This document shows, in pieces, positions 35,200 to 48,822 of a stretch of DNA of 64,000 bases (the stretch's first letter is position 1; each line of letters begins with the position of its first letter). The notes beneath the pieces were generated by a model that saw only the letters and a program-made list of their open reading frames with translations, was not told the origin of the DNA and made no database searches. The position numbers and the translations under genes are program-made. The DNA lies in NCBI GenBank assembly GCA_005408345.1, contig SEMN01000306.1, forward strand, positions 124,001 through 188,000, written 5' to 3'. The DNA is from Macquaria australasica (lineage: Eukaryota > Chordata > Actinopteri > Centrarchiformes > Percichthyidae).

Positions 35200-38100
35200 G
35201 GCCAAGCCCACTGTTATACGATTACTCGCAAATTCCTCAGTGCTCAAAAGTGTTGAATTTACTGTGGCCTATTTTCTGCCAATTTCAATGGAGACTTTGT
35301 TCACTCTTAAACTTAACGGTAACTTGAAGGCAAGCAAGCAACCATCAAAAGCAACTTTACATAGGCTAAACGCTGTTTTTACAGGAGGAAATAGGCCACA
35401 TATAAGGAAAAGAAAAGAAAACCCACTTACAGGCACATGGACTTGTGTATTTAAAATTCTTTATTGAATCTCATAGAATTTTCCGTCACTTTTTACTTCA
35501 ATATAGAGGGTTACACCTAAAGTTGGAAGGCTTTAACATGAAAGCTAACAGATGCCTGAACAGACCTGAATATAAGCCTTTGTCACAGAGGACATTTTAA
35601 TTAGCCATTGTAGGAAAGGCACAGGTGTTACTAATAACATTAATGATGGCTCTGTTCTATTCATGTGCCCCAGTAAGCCATGGCAGTGAGACAGCGAGCC
35701 AGCATGCACAATAACAGGACCCCGAACCTGAAGCAGCTAAATGGAATTTAGCCACCATTTATTTTATTAATCACGTTAAAATGTCTTCCGTGAAAATGGC
35801 CTTTTGTAATTCTCTCTATTACACATGCTGTATGACCTTTCAAATGTTGACTGGAGAAATTATTTTCTGGCCTGTCCATTTTTTCTTTTGTGCCCCAGTG
35901 TATTTATGGGCCCCCACCCTCACACCCCAAACCCCATCAGCACTGACCTACATTGTGGTTATTATGTCTTTTCTTTCAATATACCCAGTGCTACAAACTG
36001 CTTAAATAAGAAGTTTGAAAGTATTACAAATTGGACTGCAATTAAAAAAGGTTTGAAAAAGTTGAACATCCTAGTAATGCCTTATATGAGGAATATTTTA
36101 CATCATCTGTCAGAGCGCCTTGTAGGAAATTGCTCAAGACCCAACAGAGAAAAACAATAGCTGAAGGCACACAGTACACCGATGTAACCTTAACTCATAT
36201 GTCTAGAAGCGGAAGTGTCAGGGCCCTTGTGTGTTTACCTTGCATATAATTAAAACTGGAAAGTTGCAAATTCACCTTTGGGACCCTAATTGTCTGGGGC
36301 CCTGTGATATTCTGTAATCCAGACCTCACAAAAAGTTCTCCATGTGGACACAGCATGAATTTTATATCCTGTCCATAATGAGCCCATGTGATTGTTTTTG
36401 GTTTTCGATGTGCAAATGTTACTTATTTTGAACCATGTGATTCCTTCCCATATGCTAGTGGCAGTACAGAATATATAGTATGCTATGAGAGGGGAACAGT
36501 ATTTCCCCTTCCATAGCGTGCAGCCCTGTCTTGCTTCACGGGGGGAAGGATAGCGGGATAGCTCATCACTGACAGGATTTGTACCACAGGAATTATCAGG
36601 AGATGATGACAATCTCCATCGCCAAGCTCATTATGTGGTACCAGCCAAGTCAACAATACATATCACATATCCCCAATCAGCAGCCGCCTAACATGAGGAC
36701 AGTCTCCTTTGCAAAGTGTTGATGTATGTGTGTGTGTTAAGGTCTGATGTGATCTTTGGGAACGTGACCAATAAAGTAAGCTGCTAATGAAATGTGCGTT
36801 TCACAGAGAACAGGCTGTCTGGAGATGGAAATGGGACTGAAAGAGAGACATCGGCAGTAGTAATGTGTTTACGCTGATACTGGGTTGAGCTAAAGTGCAG
36901 GTTGTGCAAGGTGAAGCCCAGGAATGGCTGGAATCCATAATTATCAACAATTCTGTGCAGCAGTATTCTCCGGTAATACATACATGAAAGTAAACAGCAA
37001 GTTCAAAAATGGCATATATGCTGCAGGTTGTAGTTGAATATAGGCCTTTTATACAGTACTGTATACGCAAGCACCATAGACAGTGATAGACGGCAATTGA
37101 GAGATACACTGAAAAACTGAAGTGAAGAAGTTAAGAAAGTGTGACAGAGCAGCAGAGAAAGAGACAAAATGATGGAAACATGGAAAGAGAGAGAAGTGAT
37201 AATGCTGGTTGGAAGCAGAGGCTATAAGTCGTTCAGAGCTGTACTCGTTGGACAGGAAAACATCTGGAGGGGGTGTTTTACTTGACTGCTACACACACAG
37301 AAAGCAAAAATGAACAGTTGAACACCACGGCTACCCTATTCTTTTCATTCTACACGTGCTTTCGTGTAATTTGCTATGTGCACGTGTGCACGTCTATGTG
37401 TATGGACATGTTCTTATTTAAAGGTCCAATCTGTTTTACTGGCTCTATGTGCAAATTACCCAACATTAGTATGAGAGGAGACAAAAGCTTTTTTGTGTTG
37501 TGGAAAGTTAAAACTTTTTTTTGAATGTGGTTTAAAATTTTGTTAACCTTTTATTTGCTTCAATTCATTTCTGCTTGTCAAGCTGCCAGCTGGCTGTTTA
37601 TATATCAATATCACCAGCAGCAAGTAATTCATCTTTTATACTGTAAACACTGGGAATAACAACAGTGAGTCAAGAAGAACGTAAATCAGCTCAGGGGTTA
37701 TTGAAATTGACCCTTTATGGGTTTGTCTGTTAATCCAGTAGTACAGTATATGACGCAAATGTGCACACATTAACAAAGACACACAACAACACTCGCAGCA
37801 ATACTTCTAATTCAGCATTTACTTTCAATCCCTGATGTGAAGGCTGTTTTTGCTGAAGTTGATTATAGGTCACATTATGACCTGTAGATCAAAGTGAAGG
37901 TCTTCCACAGTATTATACCACAGACACTGAATGCTACAGCCTTTGTAACCCTTTTCTTCACCAGCTACAAATGGGCCTTTTGTATTTACACATGATGCCC
38001 TCTAGTGAGAAAACAGCTCTACCCACATATGCCTCCATCTAGAGGCTGCAGCTGAACTTTTCAATTTCAATTTATTGATAATATAAGTAAGTAGTAATAT

Positions 38101-40170
38101 ATAAGTAAATGAATGAAAACACACACATTGTGCACAAAACAGTGAAAGAAATACATTTTCCCACCACAAGAGGATTACTGGGATTTCACAGGGAAACAGT
38201 GAGTTTTACTAACAAATCCTTAACTACGTTTTTAGTTGGCTGAGTTAGAATTTACTTTGACTGCCAAAAAGTGCTACTTGTTTTGACATTTAAATAATGT
38301 AATGTTTTATTTTAATTTTGAAGTTTGACTTGCCTAAACTCAGCTCCCTGTAGGCGGAGTACCTGGGTGCCAAACCTCTCTTAAAAACATGTTCCAAGTT
38401 CTAACCCTGTGCTCCTGTGTTCAGTTATCTCGTTACATGCCAAATATGTGTCAAAAAATCTTTTTGGAGTATTTTTTTATATTGCAAAATGCCTTTCATT
38501 TTTCTTTCTGGAAAGAGTACTAATGTCTGGATTTTATTTTTACTGTGTAGAGTGGAACCATCTTGCTGCATGGGACTGTTGTGTTTGTTCCTATTACAAA
38601 TTGAACACTTGGATATGTAGCATAAGTTCACACACTTGGCTTTTGTGCCCGTGTGGTGGTTACTTGAAAACAGGGGCGATTAACAATCTAGATGAGCCAC
38701 TAGATGTTCAGTTTGAGATTTGTGTCTTTTCCCTTATTTCTCTTTGAGGGAGTTGAGGTGGTCACGGAGCATAGTTGACAACACCTTCCAGCACAACCGA
38801 TTTCAAATGGTGCTAGAAAAGTCCATTCCACTCTGAACACCAAAGGAAATCAGTGACACTGTGAGGGAGCAATGTTCACAGCAGCCCGGGAGCGTGAAGA
38901 GCTTCTGTTTGTAACTGCTCACCTTGGGGAGGGAGGCAGGTTGGGGGCTACAACAGCAACAGTGTGCAGAAATAGTCTGATACAATTTTTACCTCAGTCA
39001 TGTTAAGTATCAAGGCCGTCGATCATTTAGCTTGAAAAAGACATCAATATTATAGCTGTTCAATGGACTTATTCAGACATCTAATGTACATGAATGAGTT
39101 GTTATTGGCTGGATAAACACAGCAAACAAATTCCACTTTAAATATCCACAAAAATCTGTTTCTGAATAGGACATGCAGCTTTTGTATTTAAATGGAAATT
39201 CTACATTTGTTATTCTCATATTTCTTTTCCATTGTGCCTATTGGTCATGATAACATTTAGCAGTTGTAGATGCAATTCACAGCTGGAGTACCCCCTTAAA
39301 TAGTGGCAGTCAATGAAAATGGCACAGTGTGTACCTTGCCATTGTATTTTTGAAATTCTGAAAATTGCAAATTCTAATCATATTCTTTCATTTGCTATCG
39401 TTTGAGATGCCCAGTTGGAAATCCAGTGGTTTGCTGATTGCAACACTAGACCCAATTGATTCTCACACAGTGTTTTCCAGACTTAAATCACGTAACAAAA
39501 ACTGAACTTGTACAATGTAGTCTGGCTGTGCAGGGTTGTTACAGAACAAGGAGGGGACATAGACCCTCTTTTATCTATCTATTTTTTTCAGGGTTGCCAC
39601 TAACATGTGCTTCACACTTCACACTTCAGACAACATTCCTCCTGTCCACTTGTTGAACTGAAGTGTAATGCACACACACTTTTTTCTTTCCTGTCCTATC
39701 CCCATCCATGCCCCATCTCTAGAGTTCAATTGTTGGTGGATTGCGACAAGGTCATGTGAGCAAAGAGAGATGACACTATTTGGGGGACCAGAAACGCCAT
39801 GCCTGGTTAGCCACGGGCCACTGCAGCTCCAAGCACTTTCAGTATGGTGTTGATATGGAGACGCCAAATGACAGAAATTAGAAAAGGGTACATTTACTTA
39901 TCTTATCTGATCTCTTAAAAGATCAACATAAATGCGTTATTTTCAAATGTAAAAGTGGACTCATGAAGATATCAGTAGGAATTTTGAATATTGCTATATC
40001 TTAAAATATCAGTGCCCAAAGACCACAAAATTTGTGGTTTAGCGTTAAAAGATAATGGCAGCTTCATGGTTGCAGATGACAGTTGAAATACTCTGTGATT
40101 TGAACAGTGCGTCCAAAATGGGTCAATATTGGTATTCACATTAAGACTTCTGCTTAACAAAATCATGACT
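35200..40170. other. Gene-free intergenic stretch
   Basis: No frame longer than about 112 codons, none with a recognisable motif, and no clear repeat boundary. Some of it may be decayed transposon. Confidence 0.6.
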
Positions 40171-40174
40171 GTTT

Positions 40175-40492
40175 GCTCCACAATGGTGGAACGAGCTCCC
40201 CACTGACATTGGGACAGCAGAAACTCTACATCTACTCTACATCTTCCTTCGCAGACTGAAAACTCATCTGTTTAGACTGCACCTTGGCCCATAAACAACA
40301 AACAAAAAAAACTATTTCACTATCTCTTATTGTTTCTAAATGTAGCACATGTAGCAGTTCAGCATATTTGATGAAGTTGATGTTCTTGCGTGATTCTTGC
40401 AATTTCTGGATTGTATCCACATGGTTGAAATGCACTTATTGTAAGTCACATTGGATAAAATCATCAGCTAAATAAATGTAATGTAATGTAGT
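40175..40492 (+). mobile_element. 3' end of an L2-type LINE (truncated)
   Basis: One frame from about 40182 reads WWNELPTDIGTAETLHLLYI then FLRRLKTHLFRLHLGP and a stop. This is the typical C-terminal tail of fish L2-like LINE ORF2 (WN.LP... F...LKTHLF). It is followed about 200 nt later by gtaagtcacattggataaaa and the tail taaataaatgtaatgtaatg. 5'-truncated, dead copy. Confidence 0.8.
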
Positions 40493-41921
40493 TGACTACA
40501 TAGTGAGCAGTAAATTGAGATTTCTGACCCACAATCGTCATTTTCGCATCCATAAAATGTGGCGCATTGCATTGTGGGATTGTGAGCAGAAAGTTGTGCA
40601 CATGCCATGGCCCCTCCCTACACTCTGGGCTCATAATGAATAATAAATAATTGAGGTCCGCTCAGTCTAGACATGTCGAGCATAAGTAACATGTCTTCAT
40701 CCAGTTGATTCATAATGAATTACAAATGAAAGATTTAGCAAGATCCAATGTGGATCCAGTTCTACATATTTTGGTCATTTGGAACCGATATGTGGGTCAA
40801 TTTCCACATAATAGATAATACCCTCCACTGTATGGTTCTTCCTTGCTTCTTCAAGTTGATTAGCATCAAAATCTCCTCTGGTACTCAAGCTGTATCCCTG
40901 CTCAGATCCTCCTTTCACACGTTGCCACCTTACCACTCAGTGTAATCGCACTGCACACACAGTTATAATAATAAATGAATACAGCATCTTTGTTTGGAGT
41001 GTCAAACATGAAGCCTCTTTCCTACATGTCTTGGTCGCTTTCCTTTTCGTTTTGTAGTTTCATAGGTCTTCCTTCCTTCTCGCTCAGCACCTTACTTTCT
41101 GGACAATTCTCATGGAATATTTGCAATCCAACTGTATTTATTTGTCCCCCATATCCATCTTCTTTTGCGATGCTTTCGTCAGCATCATTGTCTTCATCTC
41201 AAACTGTACAAAACTGACCACAACCTTGGCTCAGCACCTGGATCTGATTCTGTATATTGGTTTCTTTGGGTTAACCCAACTTTTACAAGCCGATACTATT
41301 ATTTCCCCATCATGTCACTTCCAGCTCAATTACTTTGAGTTGCATCTGCCATGTCTGATTTATCATCGTTATGCTCGTCTTTTGTGCCAGTAACTCTATT
41401 GTGTTCAATAAGTTTGCTGTCAATTTCATGTCTAAGACTGGCGATTTCCTGCTTCATTTATCTTTTCTATAAGTGCTGCTCATCGTGAAGTTCTTGCTTG
41501 TTGTCGCTTATATCTCTGCCGATTAAGCTAGCCCAAATCATGGTGTTTATTTGCATCATGACTTATCATGACTGGATATGTCCATTTTGTTTCTGTATCA
41601 TTTCCCCACTCATAACTAAATAGCAGCACATTTGCCGAGTTATATGGATTTTGTGTGTCTTGTTTTTAACAAGCCAACTACTAGACTCGTTCCCTTTGTC
41701 ATCTTCTTATTATGGAATAATTTATGTCAACAATGGATCAAATGACTATGTGTAATGGGAAAGGGGTTGTTTGTAATGGCAATCCCACAAAGAATTATCA
41801 CCAACTCTACAGTTCCCCTCAGCTCTGCGGAGCGGTTTTAGCGCCTTTCAGCTCATTGTTTTGGTTTTATGGCCCGTAACTTTACTGTTATCACTCTCAG
41901 CGCTCTCATCAGCATCATTTC

Positions 41922-41942
41922 CAGCAGCAGCAGCAGCAGCAG
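41922..41942. repeat. (CAG)n trinucleotide repeat
   Basis: Seven CAG units (ccagcagcag...) in gene-free DNA. No reading frame supports a polyglutamine protein. Confidence 0.9.
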
Positions 41943-42487
41943 GCAGCTGTTTTCAGAGAAGAAGCTCTGGTAAATGCATTGTACCCTACCTGCCTAACAC
42001 CAAACCAAAGACCGACAAAGTTAGCAGCTAGTTGGTGAACATGGCAGAGCATTTAGCAGCTAAAGCGACAGATATCTCTTAGGAGTTGGTGGAGACCAAA
42101 ACAAACTAAAAAGAAAGTGAATATTGGACTTATATTTGCAAAAAAAGTAAATGCTAATGCTGCACCAGGTTTTCCATATCATCTTTTATAAGGTTATATA
42201 TAAGGTTATTATAACTATGTTAAAATCGTGTTTGCAGCTTGGTGACTCAACCAGGAACGAGTTTATGCACAATGCACATTAATTAACATGAGCACTTAGG
42301 TCCATCATGTAAATGTGCTAGATTTAGCCATACAGGCTAATTATAATCTGTATAATAATAATCTGCAGTCCCTGGCAGGTTGATGGTATGTCAAAAACAT
42401 TAAAAGAATACATATAAAAGCACATAAGTACATGTGATGTGATGTTCCGTAGTTCTATGGACATATTCACACTTTCTCATAATGCAT

Positions 42488-42732
42488 AATTCAATTCAAT
42501 TCAGTTTTATTTATATAGCGCCATATCATAACAAAGTTATCTCAGGGCACTTTTTCGAATAGAGCAGGTCTAGACCGACTCTTTATATTTACAGAGACCC
42601 AACAGTTCCCACCATGAGCAAGCACTATGCGACAGTGGCAAGGAAAAACTCCCTTTTAACAGGTAGAAACCTCGAGCAGAACCAGGCTCAAGGTGGGCGG
42701 TCATCTGCCTCGACCGGTTGGGTTGAAGGTCT
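42488..42732 (+). repeat. High-copy fish repeat, aattcaattcag-ttttatttatatagcgcc family, copy 2
   Basis: Contains tttatttatatagcgccata, aacaaagttatctcagggca and accgactctttatatttaca. It continues past the shorter copy at 12290 with ggcaaggaaaaactcccttt, gaaacctcgagcagaaccag and ggtgggcggtcatctgcctc. Recognised from memory as one of the commonest dispersed repeats in teleosts. Confidence 0.75.
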
Positions 42733-44321
42733 TATTAACACACAAAACCCTTTGTAAAACTACACTGTGAAACAGGGTATAGGCTAGCTCCTGTATGTGC
42801 CTCTCATGTAATCATTCTTTCTGAAAAAACTCCTTATCCTCTCTCATCTTCTACAACGCATCACCAAACAGAGATTTCACATTTATATATCTATAGTTTC
42901 TTCTCATATGGGTTGGCATATCTCTATCATAACCATTTTTGGTTGAAGAACAGTGTGGCACCTTTTGAACCAACTTAAAAATCTACTTCAGTGTACAGTG
43001 GACAGAATAAGGAGTCTTTGAGAGTTCAAAATGCTATAAGAGCTCTCAAACAAGACAGGCTTGTCTGTGACTCAAAAGTAATTTTCAATGCAAAAGTCTC
43101 AAAATAATGTGCAACAGGGTCAATCTGAAGGTAGGATAGCAAAATAAAAATGAAAAAATCATGTACCCTGCAAAATGTTCAAAGCTGACATATACCACTC
43201 TTCTTTGTTTTCCTGTCAGTTTCAATTCTAATCATGTCTGCTGCACTTAAAGTAATCTTTGAATGTAATTGTTCGTCCTTAGAACTTGTAACCAAGCAAC
43301 ATGGGTCTAATGTGATAGCTCTTTATTTATTTTGCCTTGGCAACACACAAAACACACAAGTGGGTCTACTTATTACTTTCAGAGACAGAGACAGCATGGA
43401 CTTACCATGTGCAGCAAGCTGTAGTGGATCAAGGCAGTGAACCTTCATGTTGATCATTGTGACTAATGCCATGTCTTTAGGTCTTATCAACTAAACGAAA
43501 TGCTAACCTGAGACAAAAGTGCAGACGAAGAAAGGGTGAAACAAAAGGATCTGGGAAAATAAAATAGTTTGTAAAAGGAAAAAAAATTATGGTTTTGACA
43601 AGAAAAGGATAACTGAACCAGCAAGACCAATTAGGCAATGAAAGACAGAACTGGGTGCAGATAGAAAGAGAGCAGAGAAACAGGGAGACAGAGTGCAAAG
43701 GTGAAAATGATTTTTAAAAAATGACAATAAGCAAAGCAATCCATGTGGTCCTGGGCCATGTGGCAGTGACGCTATCTGTCTGGCAGCCTCAGACAGTGTA
43801 GGGCGCTGTCTCCTGTACCTCCTTCCTCTGACCTGAAGCCCATCCCAACCCCTCCTTTATACCCCGCTATACTTACCCTAAAACCCCTGCTCTCCCTACA
43901 TTTCTCCTTATACACGGCCCTCTTTCTGCTCCAATACTATGCCTGCATGAGCTGTATGTACACAGCATGTGTTTGACCCCGCCCCACCTCCGTGGCCTTA
44001 ATTGCATCACAATGACAGTTATTCTGGGACCACGAGGTCTCTAGTGGAGTTAAGTTCAGTTTCAGTTTAATCACAGGTGCAATCATATAAGACATAATAG
44101 AGATATGTGAAATGGGAGATCCTGCTAAGCTATCTGAAGCTTGAGGATAGAGGCCCAGACACAAAGCAGATAGTAAATCTAGAAAATGTTAAAGACGAAA
44201 CATCACAACATGTTTATATCCAATGCAAAAATAGATTAACTTATGAGGATATGAACACAATTGAAGTCAGAGTCTTTCACATCACCTTTTGCTAGGTGTC
44301 TTGCATACTCTGCAAAAAACA

Positions 44322-44814
44322 TTAAAGGTGGGGTAGGCAGTATTTTTTTGCCGTCATTGGGCAAAAATTCCATTATAACCGTTCAGCATATTGTAATTCA
44401 AGTGTTATGAGAGAAAACCTCTACTTCTGCCCCTCCTCTTGGCTCTGTTTTCAGGCTTTAGAAAATTTAGCCCATGACGGGAGACTTTAGCCAATCACAG
44501 GTCATTGCAGAGAGAGGGTGTGTTCCTATTGGCTGTTCTACAAATGCAAATGCACGTCCCTTCAGACGGTGAAAGCCTGATTCAATGGCAGAAAATCCTG
44601 CAACTTGTGATGAATTTCCAATAACTCCTTTGCCTACAGCGGCATATAGTACAAAACACGGGCGTCTTTGAGAAGACAAGTCGTAGTGAGAGGGACCGCA
44701 GTCTCAGTGAGGCTTGCACCATGGAAGCTGTGGGTTTGGTGGGAGGGGCTTAGCAGAGTGATACGAGGCAGAAGAGAGAGGTGGAAGGTTTTTGTCTCCC
44801 CCAGCTTTAAATAG
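44322..44814. repeat. Dispersed fish repeat with weakly inverted ends
   Basis: Starts attaaaggtggggtaggcag and ends near gtctcccccagctttaaat, whose reverse complement (atttaaagctgggggagac) resembles the start. The interior has ccaatcacaggtcattgcag and gtgggtttggtgggaggggc. I recall it as a common teleost family. Non-coding. Confidence 0.6.
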
Positions 44815-45039
44815 TTGGAGTACTAGTTAGATACAGAATAAAAAAAGAAGAATGGTCAAAATCAAAGCAGCAGTAGTTGAGATATCCTGACTTTTAGTCC
44901 CTAGTATGGGACAAGCTCCAAAAACACTGTTTCTACATTTCCCATAATGCAACTCGATAGCATCTTTTCAATAGACCCTCCCTGCCTAGTAAATGCCACA
45001 TCTTTCAAACTTTACACCTCCAATTTGTAACAGGCTTTC

Positions 45040-45110
45040 GGTTATAATTTCTTAAATAAAAACTTCCTCGCTGTGGGACAATAAAGGCTTATCTTATCTT
45101 ATCTTAACAC
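45040..45110 (+). mobile_element. LINE/SINE 3' tail with (TCTTA)n
   Basis: ctcgctgtgggacaataaag followed by gcttatcttatcttatctta is the familiar 3' tail of a fish retroposon. Nothing coding precedes it. Confidence 0.5.
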
Positions 45111-45707
45111 CAGATAACCCTGATGACATCACTGTGACATTATCAGGGTTACTTTCTCATCCAGACCCACAGAGAACATTACATAGCCGTTTTAACAGGC
45201 TCAGCAGTACTCTTCATGATGAGTAAAATGACTTGATGTGTAAAATTGGCGGAGTGCCCCTTTGACCTTGCAAACCACTTCTTACTTTACACATTTTGGG
45301 TGAAAATATAAGTTATACATATACAAAAAAAAAAAAAAAACATGCAGCGCTCAAGTCATGATGTTTCATGACATTTGCCAAGGCAACCACTGCAGCCTCA
45401 TTACAGCCAAAAGCAGCAGCCCTTGATGAATCTCATATCTGGGAACTAATAGCCACTAACAACTGCATCCACCTGATCATGTCCACTTTCCAGCTAGAGC
45501 AAAAGTCATCTCAAACTAGCCTATTATTATCACCTCCCCAACTTAGCCAACTGTGGGCAGATGTGTGCTGTTAAATCAACCTGAATGCAGTTTACTGCTG
45601 CTTACACCATTGTTGCTGTTTTGTTCACAATGATAGTAGATAGGTGCAGGAGTTGCAACTAAATGGAGTGTTATTTCAGGGATAAAATACGCTGTGAATT
45701 ACATGCG

Positions 45708-45712
<5 letters not shown>

Positions 45713-45738
<26 letters not shown>
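45713..45738. repeat. (TA)n microsatellite
   Basis: About 13 TA units in the region downstream of the PI3K stop codon. Confidence 0.92.
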
Positions 45739-45748
45739 GTAAACACAA

Positions 45749-46045
45749 CACCAACAGTCTACTTGAAATAACAGTCAAATGTTATTGGTTATTGGTGTGC
45801 CAGGTCAGTTCATTTGAACTTCGCCCATTTCATGCCTCTGGCTGTCCCTTATTGTTTAGAAAGGTGGTGGAGCTTCTTTGCTGCTAAAAGCCTATAAAAA
45901 CAGCCTGTGGCTCTCAAGTGAGGAGAGGGACGCTAGACACACACATGAATATGATGAAAAATATGAAAAAAAGATATATATGAAAAACAAAGTTACATAT
46001 AGAGCCACATGATTCAAAATTTCGAATCACCAACAGTCTACTTGA
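45749..46045. repeat. 18-bp direct repeats flanking about 260 bp at the PI3K stop codon
   Basis: caccaacagtctacttga occurs exactly at 45749-45766 and 46028-46045. The second copy contains the PI3K stop codon (reverse complement tcaag-tag). The enclosed DNA is non-coding. It could be an insertion with a long target duplication. Confidence 0.8.
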
Positions 46046-46295
46046 TGCCTGCCACCATGTGAATCCACCAGTTGGCCTGCACGGTCCAGCCCAGCTGCTC
46101 ACAGTCAGAGATTTGCTGGAGGAAATGCTCCTCAGCCTCTGACTCACACTGTTCCTCCTGAAGCGCCTCCCGCAGGTAGCGCATGTCCTCTGCAGCACTT
46201 AGCTCTGGGATACCCGTCAACAGCATGAGGGAGAAAAGAGTGACCAGCAGACGAGAGTGCGAGCGCAGGGAGAGGTATGCTTGGGTGCAGGTGTC
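46038..46295 (-). CDS. pik3cg: pik3cg-like coding exon 13 (kinase C-lobe and stop)
   Basis: Encodes DTCTQAYLSLRSHSRLLVTL, FSLMLLTGIPELSAAEDMRY and the last helix GWTVQANWWIHMVAGIK, then TAG at 46040-46038. The conserved C-terminal WxxxxNW helix is present. The roughly ten extra residues that follow GIK in mammalian p110-gamma are absent. Confidence 0.93.
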   Translation of the reverse strand, partial: DTCTQAYLSLRSHSRLLVTLFSLMLLTGIPELSAAEDMRYLREALQEEQCESEAEEHFLQQISDCEQLGWTVQANWWIHMVAGIK

Positions 46296-48784
46296 CTGAT
46301 ATGGGCAGGTGGGAAAGACAAGAGAAGGAAAGGAGGACCAGGACAAAAGATAAAAAGGATATGAGATATAAGTTATGCTGTATAGAAAGAAGATGTGACT
46401 CTAAAAATGAAACATTTTGTCGAAGAAATAATGTGCTCATTTCTTTAATAAATGCAATAAATGCAAAATAAATTATATAATAATTAATAAAGTATATGAC
46501 TTTATGTATTCACTGACATTTCAAAAACAGTTAAAGAGTAACTTCACATCAGGCCAAAAAACAGGGTTTTGCTGCCCTCTCTGGATGAAGATATCAAGCC
46601 TGTTTCACCTCTGACCACAACTAGCATCACTGATAGGTGTGGTCAGAAATGTGCTCTGTTGCACCTGTAACCACACCCAACAGTGACATCATGGGGTCCT
46701 GGAGTACACCTGTACATCACTGCAAGCAGGTGAGTAGTTAAACCCCTGGAGGTCAGCAAAGACAAGATGTTCAGGGAGTGTTAAGTTACTCTTTAAAAAG
46801 GAGACACATTTGTGTGTGTGTGTAGCCAAGGCCATATATTTTATTTGGACTCAATCCCACATACACCATACTGCTGCTGGAAATACTCACTAGAGCATCA
46901 AATGTAGATTAATTTGCTGCCAAAAAATAGTGCACAACAAATGCACTATTTACTCCTACTTTAGTAATGACTGATAAAAACTACAGTGCCCAGGTGTTTT
47001 TTGTTTTTTTTGTAACTTGCTTTTAAAGTTTTAAATGTATGTCTTCAATAGGAACCAATGGGCCTGAGGTTGGGAGCCACAGATATGGTAGGAAAGTGGG
47101 AAAAAATTGACAGACATGCTAACGCCTTGCCTACATATGAACTGTTTTTTTAAACTGTCTGATGAATCGCTGTGGTTTTATCTTGTATGTCTTAGTTTTC
47201 TTTTTTATTGCTATGGGCCCTCTTGTGAGTCTGAAATAAAGTTTAAATTGAATAACGCATTGTTGCCTTATTCTTTAAATGCAACAATGAGTATAATAAC
47301 CATTTAGACACAAACAAACAAACACAGCAACACCTACACACACACACACATAATCAGGTCTTCTCACCCTGAACCGCTGAAAGTAGAGGCTTTTGCGCCC
47401 TTTGACCCTGCCCATGACATACAGGAAGTCAGGTGTGAGGACGAATGGTACACGCTCCCGGCTCACGCCAAGGAAGTGCTTCCTGTTCCCCAGGATGTGA
47501 CCGAAGTCGATGTGAAACAAGTTACCTGAGAGGCCCAGGAAATACAAAAACATTCAAGTTGTGTTAATCAATATATCTGGTTTCATAATTCAGTGTTTTG
47601 TTCATTCTTTCATCTTATCCTTCATTCAGTCCTTCTCTCAGTGTCTGAGATTTACATTATCTGTCATATTACTCAATTAATGACAGCTGGATTGTTCACA
47701 TTTGCAGACAGGTTTACTCAACTAATTCAATTAATATCCAGTGAACAAGAATTTGTGGCATGTACCTTGGTCTGTGATCATGATGTTGTCATTGTGTCGA
47801 TCTCCTATACCCAACACATAGGTGGCCACACAGTAACCAGCACAGGACTTCACAAATCTCTCCACAGTCTTGTAGTGCTGCAGTCAAATGAGATCACAAC
47901 AGTTCGATAACATCATTGGTAGCATGGCAGAGCATGAACTGTTCTAATGCAGCTGATACCTACACTCCAATTATGTACATGTGTAATATTTTAAATAATG
48001 AATGACTTTGAAATAAAGGAATAAATGTCACCTGGCCTAAAAGTGAAAGTATGACAGGATAAAGACAGGATATTTAGTAACAGGATATGTCTTTTTTTTT
48101 TCACCGTATGAGCACAGTCAAAAATAGAAATGACTGTTGCAAACTTTGTATAAAACCTGGCTTTGAATCTGGTCCATGTTTTCCATGTAACTTACAATTT
48201 CCTGGAGTGGACATTTGGTCTTGAGCCACTCAAACAAAGCATCGTTTCTGAAGGCTCCGATCGTTCCTCCATGGCTCCTCTGGACTGCAGCGATGGTCAC
48301 TGCATTCCTCACAATCTCAATCATACCTGTTGGAGGAAAAACTTGATGAGACTCACTTTTTTCATGGCACTTTACATGGTACATCCTGGTTGTATCCTGG
48401 GTGCTAGAAATTATTCATATTAGAAGAACTCTGTGTCATGTGTTTCAGTGATTGTACATTAAGCATACTTCTTCTCCTCTTTATCTCTTAATTGTTCCAA
48501 CATCCTTTGCTATCCTGTAATGACTAACAAAAGAAGCACACATTAAAAAGGGGCACTCCCCTAATCAGGGTCCTCGTGGGAAAAAAAAATCTGCCCGGGA
48601 CTTAAATTACATTAAATAAAACAAAAATCAATATTTAGGTTTGGGCGACCAAACCTGGTTACGAGGACACTGAAGTCATATCCTCCTTATTTTTTCTGGG
48701 AATTTAGGGGTTTTGCAGTCCTGAGGGATTCAATCTATCCATCTATAATTTCCTAGAAGGAAAAAAACTATGTAATATGGTACC

Positions 48785-48822
<38 letters not shown>

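Larger units (their letters stand above)
40493..45712. other. Intergenic stretch between the laminin 5' flank and the PI3K 3' end
   Basis: Contains repeat copies at 42488 and 44322, the CAG run at 41922 and the retroposon tail near 45060. 43740-43960 is a relatively GC-rich, apparently unique segment of unknown role. Confidence 0.6.

Noticed and set aside
40975..41393. Overlapping + frames of 80 and 93 codons
   Set aside because: Serine/phenylalanine-rich low-information translations with no splice context or motif.
48160..48195. Longer version of PI3K exon 10 ending at a later CAG|gttt donor
   Set aside because: Would insert ten residues absent from the family; gtaagt after GAAATT is a better donor and gives the exact family length.
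48785..48819. Possible CRISPR-like spaced repeats
   Set aside because: Simple AAT microsatellite; no spaced repeat array anywhere in this eukaryotic window.
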